Assembly (NCBI GenBank): GCA_020851035.1
Contig: JADZDM010000002.1
Coordinates: 129,995 to 193,994, forward strand
From: Gemmatimonadaceae bacterium
GTDB taxonomy: Bacteria; Gemmatimonadota; Gemmatimonadetes; Gemmatimonadales; Gemmatimonadaceae
Direction of reading: 5' to 3'
DNA length: 64,000 nt
In this document: positions 55,496-63,402 of the stretch, piece after piece
How the letters are laid out: the number at the start of each line of letters is the position of its first letter
Numbering within the stretch: position 1 is the stretch's first letter
Position numbers and translations under genes: made by a program
Notes under the pieces: model-generated
What the model was told of the DNA's origin: nothing
The model's input: the letters and a program-made list of their open reading frames with translations, nothing else
Databases searched by the model: none

Positions 55496-57367
55496 ATGCA
55501 CGACGAAGAACCCGAGCCGTCGCGCCGGGCACGCACACTACCAGCCTGGCAGTTTGCCGGCTGGGGCGAGGTTGACCGACTCGACCTGACGGCCACCGGC
55601 TCCGGTGCAGCGGAGCCGATCCGCCACCTCGATCAGCCGAAGCGCCACCTGCTCGGCGAGTGGAGCGCAACCGCCATCTGCGGCAATGACATCACCTCGA
55701 GCGTGCTGTACGTATCGGCGCTCTGTGCCGCACAGGCAGGAATCCTCGCGCCCATCGTCCTGTTGCTCGTCGCCGGGGTGCTCTACCTCTTCCGTGGGAT
55801 CTACGCGGAAGTCGGCAGTGCGTTGCCGCTCAACGGGGGCACCTACACCGTACTGCTGAACACCACCAGCAAACGGCTGGCCGCTGGCGCCGCATGCCTC
55901 ACGCTTCTCTCGTACATCGCGACGGCGGTGATCAGCGCAAGTGAGGCGATGCACTATGCGCACAACCTTGTGACCGGGCTGCCAGTCCTCGCGTCCACAA
56001 TAGCCGTCCTCGCCATCTTCGCAGCACTCACGATCCTCGGCGTCGGGGAGTCGGCGATCGTCGCCATCGGCATCTTTCTGCTGCACATGGTGACACTCGT
56101 CGTGCTCGTGATCGGCGGCATCATCAGCGTGGTCCACGATCCGTCGCTGCTGATGGCCAACATCGCCCTGCCCTCACCGCGCGCGTTGATGCCCGCGCTC
56201 TTCTTCGGATTTGCCGCCGCGATGCTCGGGGTGAGTGGATTCGAGAGTTCGGCAAACTTCATCGAGGAGCAGCGCGTCGGCGTGTTTCCCAAGACGCTGC
56301 GGAACATGTGGCTTGCCGTGGCGGTGTTCAATCCGCTCGTCAGCCTGCTCTCGCTCGGGCTGTTGCCGCTGGCGCAGCTGCGCACCGTCCCGCCCGACAT
56401 GCTCGCACGGATGGGTGATCGCGCCGTCGCGCCCTGGCTTGGCACCGCCGTGAGCATCGATGCCGTGCTGGTGCTATGCGGCGCCGTGCTCACGAGCTAT
56501 GTGGGCGTCATGGGCCTGGTGCGCCGGATGGCACTTGATCGCTGCCTGCCGCAATTGCTCCTGCGCGAGACACGCCGCGGCACGAACCACTGGATCGCGA
56601 TCGCCTTCCTCGTGCTCTGTGTGTCGATCCTCTGGGCGACCGCGGGTGACCTTTCGACGCTGGCTGGTGTCTATGCGTTGTCATTCCTCAGCGTCATGGC
56701 GCTCTTTGCGATCGGCAACCTGCGCCTCAAGCAGGCGCGGGGCCGGCTCCCGCGGGCGGTCACGGCGTCGCGCACAGCCATCGCGATTGCGCTCGTTGCC
56801 GTTGCGGTCGCGCTGGTCGGCAATGTCGCGCTCTCGACGCGCAATGCAGAGGTCTTTCTCGCGTATGCAGGTATCGCACTGCTGGCTGTGGCCGCGATGC
56901 TGTTCCGGATCCGCGTCCTGAGTTTCGTCCTCAATGCGTCCCGCGCCGTTGCGGACCGGGCGATCGGCGTGAATCGCTGGATCCGCGAGCGCGTGATCCG
57001 CTGGATCGAGCAGATCAACAGCGTGTCGGTCGTCTACTTCACCAAGGGTGACAGTGTCGAGATCCTCCGCCGCGCCGCTGAGTATGTGCTCCAGAACGAG
57101 CAGACGAATCGGATGACCGTCGTTCACGTGTACCACGACGAGCACGATCTTCCCGCGGGTCTGGCCGGATCGCTGGCACTGATCGATCGCGAGTTTCCCC
57201 GCCTGCGCATCGACGTCCTTTTTGTCCGCGGCCGATTCGCGCCGGAGCTCGTCGAGCAGCTGTCGCTCCATCTGGGCGTGCCGAAGAACCTGATGTTCAT
57301 CGGCACGCCCAGTGATCACTTCCCGCATCGGATCGAAGCGCTCGGCGGTGTTCGGCTCATCCTGTAG
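55496..57367 (+). CDS. APC-superfamily permease with a C-terminal cytosolic domain
   Basis: This 623-residue protein has about 12 membrane helices. The first region reads WSATAICGNDITSSVLYVSA and includes a substrate-binding GGTYTVLLN motif, typical of amino-acid/polyamine/organocation transporters. The last 120 residues are hydrophilic and alpha/beta (TVVHVYHDEHDLP, PKNLMFIGTPSDHFP), resembling a regulatory, USP-like domain. ATG 55496 is chosen over an in-frame ATG at 55424. It converges with the CPA2 gene 28 nt downstream. Confidence 0.82.
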   Translation: MHDEEPEPSRRARTLPAWQFAGWGEVDRLDLTATGSGAAEPIRHLDQPKRHLLGEWSATAICGNDITSSVLYVSALCAAQAGILAPIVLLLVAGVLYLFRGIYAEVGSALPLNGGTYTVLLNTTSKRLAAGAACLTLLSYIATAVISASEAMHYAHNLVTGLPVLASTIAVLAIFAALTILGVGESAIVAIGIFLLHMVTLVVLVIGGIISVVHDPSLLMANIALPSPRALMPALFFGFAAAMLGVSGFESSANFIEEQRVGVFPKTLRNMWLAVAVFNPLVSLLSLGLLPLAQLRTVPPDMLARMGDRAVAPWLGTAVSIDAVLVLCGAVLTSYVGVMGLVRRMALDRCLPQLLLRETRRGTNHWIAIAFLVLCVSILWATAGDLSTLAGVYALSFLSVMALFAIGNLRLKQARGRLPRAVTASRTAIAIALVAVAVALVGNVALSTRNAEVFLAYAGIALLAVAAMLFRIRVLSFVLNASRAVADRAIGVNRWIRERVIRWIEQINSVSVVYFTKGDSVEILRRAAEYVLQNEQTNRMTVVHVYHDEHDLPAGLAGSLALIDREFPRLRIDVLFVRGRFAPELVEQLSLHLGVPKNLMFIGTPSDHFPHRIEALGGVRLIL

Positions 57368-57394
57368 GCTGGCGCCAGACTGGACCGAGCGCCG

Positions 57395-58654
57395 TCATGT
57401 CACTGGAGGATCAAGCGGCGCGTAGCCATGTGACGCGACCGGCGTTCCGACCTCGCTCAGGACGTCCAGTTCCGGAACCCCACGACCGAGCAGGAATCCG
57501 GGCAGGATGGTATTCACGACGGTGTACACGATCAGCGCGCCGAAGACGAAGTCGGGGACCGCGAACTGATCCCGGAGGATCTCCGCGATGACCAGCGAGA
57601 AGACGAGCGTCGGTGCGAGGGCGATTGCGATCGGCAGGCCGCTCTGCCACGACTCACCCATCGCATGGCGCCGATGCACGACGACCATCGCGATGCGGGC
57701 CGGGACGCACACCACCACGGCACCGAGACCGAACCAGATCGCCTTCGCGGTGAAGTCCTCGGCATGCAGGTGCAGCCCGGCATTGAAGAAGTAGAACGGG
57801 GCGAAGACGGACGCGAACGCCTCCACCGCGTGCAGCGTCCGCTCGGACGACATGGCTGGCAGGCGCGTGCGAAACGCCTGAGCCGCGATGCCGACCATGA
57901 ATGCGCCCACGAGGTAGTACACGCCGAGAGCACGCGTGATGTAGGCGCTGACCACCGCCAGCATCAGCAGGAAGGCGAACTCCGACTTCGGTGCGTACGG
58001 TGCGATCCGTGCCGCAAAGAACCGGAACAGCAGTGGCAGCACGAGGACAAGGGCGAGCAGCGCAGCAGTCGCGACGCCGAGTCGCTCTCGCGACGTGGAC
58101 TGCAGGGCAATGAACAGCACACCAAGCGCGAGCAGCTCGGTGGCGATCGCCTTCGACTTGATCCAGAATCGCTCCCGCGGCTGCAGACCGAGGGAGTCGA
58201 GCGAATCAAGGATGAATCCCGTTGACGGCGTGAAGAGGGCCAGCGCGATGAGCGCGCCGATTCGGTAGGAGAACTGCATGCTCATGGCGATCACCACACC
58301 CGACCCGAGGATCACGAGCAAACGCACCGCAACATGCTGCGCGATGACCCTCGCTCCCTCCCGCAGGTCAGCGCCGTTCACCTCCAGCCCGGCGGTGAGG
58401 AACATCGCGACGATGCCGAATGTGGCAAGCAGACTCAGCGTCGGGTCCTGCGTCAGGATCCCGCTGGCAGACGCCGCTGCACCCAGCAGAAAGCTCGTGA
58501 TTGCGCTGGGCAGGCGGAAGCGCTGCAGCGCTCGAGGCACGACGAACAGCGCGAAGAGCAGCAGGATGTACGTGAGATCTTTCGGCACGCGATGACGTAA
58601 GAGGGCGACGTTCGTACGATGGATGAACTGAGCGATCTGGCTGCCGGGGATCAC
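57395..58654 (-). CDS. CPA2-family cation/proton antiporter (KefB/GerN type)
   Basis: This 419-residue membrane protein starts at GTG 58654 and has about 12 helices. It shows the CPA2 patterns LPSAITSFLLGAAASASGI and FLTAGLEVNGADLREGA, then FYFFNAGLHL near residue 300. No RCK/TrkA domain is present, so it is the short form. It exchanges K+ or Na+ for H+. Together with the CPA1 gene at 45 kb, the region encodes two unrelated antiporters. Confidence 0.87.
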   Translation of the reverse strand: MIPGSQIAQFIHRTNVALLRHRVPKDLTYILLLFALFVVPRALQRFRLPSAITSFLLGAAASASGILTQDPTLSLLATFGIVAMFLTAGLEVNGADLREGARVIAQHVAVRLLVILGSGVVIAMSMQFSYRIGALIALALFTPSTGFILDSLDSLGLQPRERFWIKSKAIATELLALGVLFIALQSTSRERLGVATAALLALVLVLPLLFRFFAARIAPYAPKSEFAFLLMLAVVSAYITRALGVYYLVGAFMVGIAAQAFRTRLPAMSSERTLHAVEAFASVFAPFYFFNAGLHLHAEDFTAKAIWFGLGAVVVCVPARIAMVVVHRRHAMGESWQSGLPIAIALAPTLVFSLVIAEILRDQFAVPDFVFGALIVYTVVNTILPGFLLGRGVPELDVLSEVGTPVASHGYAPLDPPVT

Positions 58655-58898
58655 GTGAACCGGAACAGTCCACCCCGCGGCGGGTAGTGTCCAGTGAACA
58701 CGTCAGAGGCGGTCGAAGCAGACGGTTCCGCATACCGGGCACAACTTAACGCCAGTCGCCACACGCGACGTCCCGCCCTAGAGGCAGCGGCACACGGGCG
58801 ATCCATCTGTGCGTCGTCCGCTCGATGCACCGTCCAGATCGCCATGCGACAGCGGGCACAGCACCGGCTTGATTCGCGGCTCCTCCGGGGAAGCGGAC

Positions 58899-59158
58899 AT
58901 GGCGTGCCGCCAGGGTCGTCTCAGCGATGCCGAACGTATGGAGCCGGCGCCAGGGGGGCTGGAGTTCCTCAGGGACGCCGAACCGCGCTCGCGCCCGGCC
59001 ATTGCGCCTTTCGACGTCGACATCGCACGCGTCCTGTCGCTCGCACTGGTGAACGAGGGTGCAAGCACCGAGTCACAGTTCGACCGCATGGTCAAGCGGA
59101 GCTTCGTGACAGAACCATGCGCACTGCAAGAGATGCTCGATCACATCCCAAAGGCCCA
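58899..59158 (+). pseudogene. Possible truncated gene fused into repeat DNA
   Basis: A plus-strand frame from ATG 58899 gives about 87 residues with coding-like composition (FDVDIARVLSLALVNEGAS, EMLDHIPK) before entering the 205-nt RAYT-flank copy at 59159. It could be the start of a gene whose end was replaced by the repeat block. I recognise no family. Confidence 0.25.
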
Positions 59159-59363
59159 CACGGCCGCTGCGGCGGGCATGCCCACCATGCGGGTGTCCCG
59201 CTCCGCGAACCAACTCGAACGCGTGCACTGTCACCGGTTTTCACGCATCGGGTCGGTGCGTCGCCGGCAGCGTATCTTGTCACCGGCTTGGCGTGGTGGC
59301 CACATGCCGGCAGAGGCGGACTGTCGCCGTATTTCGCGGAAATTGTGCACTGTCACCAGATTT
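59159..59363. repeat. Second copy of the RAYT upstream block, without transposase
   Basis: This 205-nt block aligns without gaps to 43784-43988 at about 90 percent identity by hand. It includes one core at 59223 and another at 59345. The sequence to its left has no RAYT coding remnant. It is therefore a solo flank, not a full element. Confidence 0.88.
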
Positions 59364-59545
59364 CCCCTGTGCACTGCCACCGGATATCCGGAAATTGTGC
59401 ACCGTCACCGGATTTCCCCGGATTTCCCGGAAATGGTGCACTGTCACCGGATTTCCCCTGTGCACTGTCACCGGATATCCACCCACTGTCACCGGATTGC
59501 CCACCGGATTGCCACTGTCGCCGGACTTCCACCGGACTTCCATGT
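59340..59545. repeat. Dense degenerate array of the GTGCACTGTCAC repeat
   Basis: Exact cores occur at 59345, 59436 and 59460, and one-base variants at 59370 and 59397. Linkers are CGGATTTCCCC, CGGATATCC and similar. The right side decays into shorter CACCGGATT units up to about 59545. No gene is present. Confidence 0.88.
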
Positions 59546-59739
59546 CCAGACTGCACGGCATGCCACGCGCCATCGAGCGATCTCCCGGCGGCCGCGACGG
59601 AGCCCATGACGGCCTGCGCGGTGATATGTCGTGCGTGGGAGTCATGCAGAGCACGCCAGGGTGCACCCGTGATCGGGAACGTCTGGGCGCAGCGGGGGCA
59701 CACCACTCGCACGATCACCTCTCTCAGCGAGTGTCAGGC

Positions 59740-60042
59740 ATGGCGGACGACAAGCACACATACGCGCACGACTCGAGCGACAAGAAGCTGGACCGGGCGG
59801 CAACCGAGGCGGACGCCGCTCGGGAAAAGGCGGCGGCGAAGCCGCACGCGGGCCATGACGCCGAGCAGGTGCGCAGGCACGACGACACCGGAAAGGATCG
59901 CCTCTTCGAGGGCCGCATTCAGCACGACGATGCGGACAAGCAGAGCGACCGCAATCGCCTGGAGAAGGACGCCGCTCGTCACCATCACACGGATGATGAG
60001 ATCGGGACGATCTCTGATACCGACACGCGCGTCAAGAAGTAG
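59740..60042 (+). CDS. Small hydrophilic charged protein, His-rich
   Basis: The 100-residue product (start MADDKHTYAHDSSDKKLD) has almost no hydrophobic residues and is dominated by D, K, R, A and H, with an ARHHHTDD cluster. Such composition suits hydrophilins or stress-induced disordered proteins. There is no known domain. The start has only a weak ribosome site, and part of the upstream sequence is repeat DNA, so this is a modest-confidence gene. It precedes a strong hairpin. Confidence 0.5.
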   Translation: MADDKHTYAHDSSDKKLDRAATEADAAREKAAAKPHAGHDAEQVRRHDDTGKDRLFEGRIQHDDADKQSDRNRLEKDAARHHHTDDEIGTISDTDTRVKK

Positions 60043-60111
60043 TCTGCGCGCGAGCCCGGGGTGACGCACGGGAGCGCCAGCGCCCGAAGCGTGCCGCGGG
60101 GCGGGATGCGG

Positions 60112-60149
60112 AACGACGAACGGCGCCCACACAGGCGCCGTTCGTCGTT
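60112..60149. terminator. Perfect 16-bp hairpin
   Basis: AACGACGAACGGCGCC pairs perfectly with GGCGCCGTTCGTCGTT around a 6-nt CACACA loop. On the plus strand it follows the small hydrophilic gene. On the minus strand it lies right after the tRNA fragment and would be the natural tRNA terminator. Confidence 0.75.
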
Positions 60150-60160
60150 GAATTTCCTCA

Positions 60161-60201
60161 TCGGGACGGCGGGATTCGAACCCGCGATCCCTGAACCCCA
60201 C
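60161..60201 (-). other. tRNA 3'-end fragment (probably tRNA-Pro), possible att remnant
   Basis: On the minus strand the sequence runs from an anticodon-loop-like TGGGGTTC through a perfect T-arm (GCGGG-TTCGAAT-CCCGC) to CGTCCCGA, the 3' acceptor arm. The 5' half of a tRNA (acceptor CGGGACG and D-arm) is not found upstream. A break in or near the anticodon loop is typical of tyrosine-integrase attachment sites. CGGGACG/CGTCCCG pairing is usual in tRNA-Pro, but the identity is tentative. Confidence 0.6.
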
Positions 60202-60524
60202 ACTGCTGTTCGGCAGCGCAAGCCAGTCCGGCACATGGGGTTACGACGTCATAACGTGGAAGCGCGGCGCAAACTCAGGGGATCGCCGGCTCGCGGTGGA
60301 CAGCTTCAGGGACAAGACGTCGCCCGCACTGGCGCGACAGACTTCAACGGCCAAGCAGCGCCCATCTTGACTCAACGGTCGCCCTGGTACGGCTTCGCAC
60401 GGCAGTGACTGCCCTCCGCGAGGAGGACGAGCGATGCCGCCGGACCTGCGCGCCGCGGCAGGCCCGCCACCGGCCAGGCCGCTTCGAGATGCGTGCGAAC
60501 ACGCCGGACTTCGTTCCTGCGGGT
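60202..60524. other. Gene-free stretch next to the tRNA fragment
   Basis: This 323-nt region between the tRNA fragment and the epimerase gene has no supported gene, repeat or clear promoter. It may be a decayed end of an integrated element. Confidence 0.3.
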
Positions 60525-61424
60525 TCACGTGTCGTCGACCGTGAATGCACTCGAGCGACTCAGGTCGTCGATGAATGTCCCCCGCTCAGTAGGTGCCCAG
60601 CCCAACCGCTCTCGCGTGAACGTGCTCGAAGCTGGAGCATCCATCGCCGCCGGAAACGCGAGCCATCCGAAGTGCGCCGCGCCCGCGTCGGGCGACAACG
60701 AGACCGCAGGAACGCTGAGTCCGCGACCAATGGACTCAGCGATCTCGCGCAGCGGGAAGCCCTCCTCCGCGACAGCCTGATAGGACATCCCGATGACGCC
60801 ATGCTCGAGCGCGCGCACGTACGCCCGAGCGGCGTCGAGACGATGCACCGCCGGCCATCGATTCGTTCCCTCATCGATGTAGGCCGAGATGCCTTTCTCC
60901 CGGGCGACCTGGATCAGGTAACTGCCGAGTCCGTGCTTGTGCCGGTCGTGCACCTGCGGCATCCGCACGACGCGCGCGTGTACACCGCGTGACACCAGTC
61001 CCAATGCCGTCTGCTCCGACACTCTCGGGCTTCGTCCGGCGCCTGCCGGTGCCGTGTCATCCTCCGTCGTCACTCGGCCGGGTGCGTAGGGAATTCCTGC
61101 CGTCACGATGAGTGGCCGCGCCGATCCGGACAACGCGTCGCCGAGCGCGAGAATGGCCTGGCGATCCGTTTCACAGTTCTCGACGAACTTCGAGAAATCG
61201 TGATTGAAGCCCGCGTGGATCACAGCATCCGACAGCGAGGCGGCACGGCGCAGGGTGCCGAGATCTTCGAGGTCACCCCGATGGACTTCCACCCCCTCCA
61301 CGCTCAGCGCCTCGGCTGCGCCTTCAGACCTGGCGAGTCCCAGGACGTCGTGTCCCGCCTCGATCAGTTCACTCACGACGGCAGAGCCGACGAAGCCGGT
61401 CGCGCCAGTAACGAATACTTTCAT
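60525..61424 (-). CDS. Atypical extended SDR / NAD(P)-dependent epimerase-like protein
   Basis: This 299-residue protein has an N-terminal Rossmann fold with the TGATGFVGS dinucleotide-binding motif. The usual YxxxK catalytic pair is replaced by VSEQTA, as in atypical SDRs with a GVHARVVRMPQVH segment and a conserved NRWPAVHRLDAA. It is likely to use NADPH for a reductive or epimerase-like step of unknown substrate. It belongs to the three-gene set under the TetR gene (SDR, hydrolase and this gene, all minus strand). Confidence 0.8.
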   Translation of the reverse strand: MKVFVTGATGFVGSAVVSELIEAGHDVLGLARSEGAAEALSVEGVEVHRGDLEDLGTLRRAASLSDAVIHAGFNHDFSKFVENCETDRQAILALGDALSGSARPLIVTAGIPYAPGRVTTEDDTAPAGAGRSPRVSEQTALGLVSRGVHARVVRMPQVHDRHKHGLGSYLIQVAREKGISAYIDEGTNRWPAVHRLDAARAYVRALEHGVIGMSYQAVAEEGFPLREIAESIGRGLSVPAVSLSPDAGAAHFGWLAFPAAMDAPASSTFTRERLGWAPTERGTFIDDLSRSSAFTVDDT

Positions 61425-61518
61425 GCGAGAAGGGGTTCAGGAGGGTGTGGTACATCGGCAGCACCGGCGGCCGCGCGATCCCGGTGCGCGGACTGTCGAT
61501 CCGTGAGCAGGCATCGGC

Positions 61519-62475
61519 TCACTTTGACTCGACGCGCCCAGGCGCGCCTGCGTGTTCCATGACGTCCACGGCCGACGGCCAGGCAGTGTCATCGATCGTC
61601 AGCGCAGTGCGCAGATAGGCCAGCGTGATGCGTTGAACGACAGCGACGCGCTCAGGGTTTTCGTCGGTCGTCTCGGCAACGTCGTATCCAGACACTCCAC
61701 CAAGACCGTGCTCGCCACCGAACAGCGTGAGCAGGGATTTCGGCCCTGGACTCAGCCGATACGCGTCCGCGTGCCAGTCCGCACCGCGCACAGTCAGGTG
61801 CGGCGAGACGTCAGCATCCCCGACGACTATGAGCGCTGGTGTGGACATCTGGGCGAAGCTCGGCCGCGAGAAGAACGCGTAGTGCTCTGCTGCAGCGGCG
61901 CTGAGGTCGGCGCCGCCGCTACCGGGTGCCGCGAGCAGCACACCGGCTTTGATTCGGGGCTCCTGCACGCTGACTTCCGCGCCGCTCTCCGGGTCGACGA
62001 GGCGCATGCCCAGGAGCATGCTCGCGGTGTGCCCGCCCATCGAGTGACCGGCGACGGCGATTCGTGTCACGTCGATTCGACCAGCGAGCAGCGGCGTCGC
62101 GGCCTGAATCGCATCCAGCTCGTCGATGATCCGGGACATGTCAGCAACGCGCGAGCGCCAGAAGAGTGGCGCGTCGGGCCCGTCGAGGCTGAGCGTCTTC
62201 GAACTGAGGTGGGTTGGTTGGACGACGACGAAGCCGTGCGCAGCCCAGAAGTTTGCGAGTGGCGCGTAGCCGTGCAGCGACGAAAGGTGATTGGAGCGGC
62301 CGTGGCCGTGCGACAGGAGAATGACTGGGAGGTCAGCCCCGTTCAGCGGTGCCGAGACGCGCAGCTGGAGATCGACAGCGCGTCCTGCCGCCGGCAGCAC
62401 CACTGGGCTGAAAGACACTACTGGCGACGGTGCGCTCAACGGGATGCGCTCGGCGAAACCGATGATCGACTTCAT
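61519..62475 (-). CDS. Alpha/beta-hydrolase (chlorophyllase/PAF-acetylhydrolase-like)
   Basis: This 318-residue protein has the hydrolase core: an oxyanion-hole strand (VILLSHGHG), the nucleophile elbow AGHSMGGH, an Asp in IVVGDADVS and a His in GGEHGLGG. The N-terminus reads MKSIIGFAERIPL from ATG 62475; the longer frame from 62616 is Arg/Cys-rich and unlikely. It hydrolyses an ester or similar bond. Downstream and upstream genes on the same strand suggest joint detoxification or catabolism under TetR control. Confidence 0.78.
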   Translation of the reverse strand: MKSIIGFAERIPLSAPSPVVSFSPVVLPAAGRAVDLQLRVSAPLNGADLPVILLSHGHGRSNHLSSLHGYAPLANFWAAHGFVVVQPTHLSSKTLSLDGPDAPLFWRSRVADMSRIIDELDAIQAATPLLAGRIDVTRIAVAGHSMGGHTASMLLGMRLVDPESGAEVSVQEPRIKAGVLLAAPGSGGADLSAAAAEHYAFFSRPSFAQMSTPALIVVGDADVSPHLTVRGADWHADAYRLSPGPKSLLTLFGGEHGLGGVSGYDVAETTDENPERVAVVQRITLAYLRTALTIDDTAWPSAVDVMEHAGAPGRVESK

Positions 62476-62527
62476 CGCAGGGTATCCGGCGTGTATTGCG
62501 CGAGCGGAGCAGGCGCAGTCGTCGTGC

Positions 62528-63277
62528 TCACCACGGCACCGGCCCGTTCTCGTCGGAGAAGGTACCCGTTGGGCCATCGGCGCCGATGAGCGCGAGCCGC
62601 ACCGGTTCGCGTGCACCTTCCTGGACGCTGCGGGTGCCGCGAAAGTTATTCAACGCGGTTGCGGTGAAGCCCGGGCAGGCTGCATTCACCTTGATGCCGC
62701 TGGGTTGCAGCGCCAGCGCGAAGGCGAGGGTGACCGCATGGGACGCCGATTTCGACACCGAGTAATTGCCGAACATCGCGCGGTGCGGGTTTGCCGGATC
62801 GGAATTCAACGTGAGGGATCCACCCGAGCTTGCAATGTTCACGATGCGGGCTGCCGGCGACTCGCGCAGCAGTGGCAGCATCGCTTGTGTGACCGCGATG
62901 ATGCCGAAGACGTTTGTCTCGAAGACCGCCCGGACATCGTCGAGGCGCGCAAGTGTCAGCAGCCCGGACTGGGCCGTCGCCGGGAACTCGGCGTCGTCCC
63001 TGGGGACATGGGAGATCCCGGCGTTGTTCACGAGGACGTCGAGCCGGCCGAACTCACTCCGGATGCGCGTGGCCGCCGCATCGACGGACGGCTCGTCGGT
63101 CACGTCCAGCTGGATCGCATGTGCCCGGGGGCCAATGCCTTCCGCCGCGACCTCCCCGTCCACCAGACGTCGCGAGCCGACCAGCACGGTGAGCCCGTGC
63201 GACGCGAGCTCCCTGGCGATCTGCTGGCCGATTCCCTTGTTTGCACCTGTTATCAGGGCGACCCGCGTGTCGGGCAT
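62528..63277 (-). CDS. Short-chain dehydrogenase/reductase (classical SDR)
   Basis: This 249-residue enzyme starts at ATG 63277, with GGAG about 6 nt upstream. The classical motifs are all present: TGANKGIG, NNAG, the catalytic Ser in IASSGGS, and the YSVSK dyad with Tyr and Lys. It oxidises or reduces an alcohol or carbonyl with NAD(P)H. The gene is divergent from the TetR regulator, with two operators in the gap. A longer frame to 63481 covers the TetR start and is rejected. Confidence 0.88.
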   Translation of the reverse strand: MPDTRVALITGANKGIGQQIARELASHGLTVLVGSRRLVDGEVAAEGIGPRAHAIQLDVTDEPSVDAAATRIRSEFGRLDVLVNNAGISHVPRDDAEFPATAQSGLLTLARLDDVRAVFETNVFGIIAVTQAMLPLLRESPAARIVNIASSGGSLTLNSDPANPHRAMFGNYSVSKSASHAVTLAFALALQPSGIKVNAACPGFTATALNNFRGTRSVQEGAREPVRLALIGADGPTGTFSDENGPVPW

Positions 63278-63341
63278 ATATTTCTCCGGAGTTATGGGGT
63301 CAACCGGCCCGGTGAGACCGGACCCGCGGCCCCAATAAAGA

Positions 63342-63386
63342 GGAACAGTGTTCCATCTATATACGGAACAGTGTTCCGTTTGGCAA
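63342..63386 (-). promoter_or_regulatory. SDR-operon promoter with two TetR operators
   Basis: On the minus strand, TTGCCA (63386-63381), a 17-nt spacer and TATATA (63363-63358) form a promoter for the SDR gene. Two copies of GGAACAGTGTTCC occur, at 63342-63354 and 63365-63377. The second, extended to ACGGAACAGTGTTCCGT (63363-63379), lies almost exactly in the spacer; the first overlaps the expected start site. Binding there by the divergent TetR would block transcription. Confidence 0.8.
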
Positions 63387-63402
63387 GGCGGAGGAGTCAC
63401 GG

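Noticed and set aside
58694-60064. 456-residue plus-strand frame through the 59-kb repeat cluster
   Set aside because: The stop-free reading across repeat units arises because the units lack stops in several frames. Only the last 100-residue frame has a plausible start and composition.
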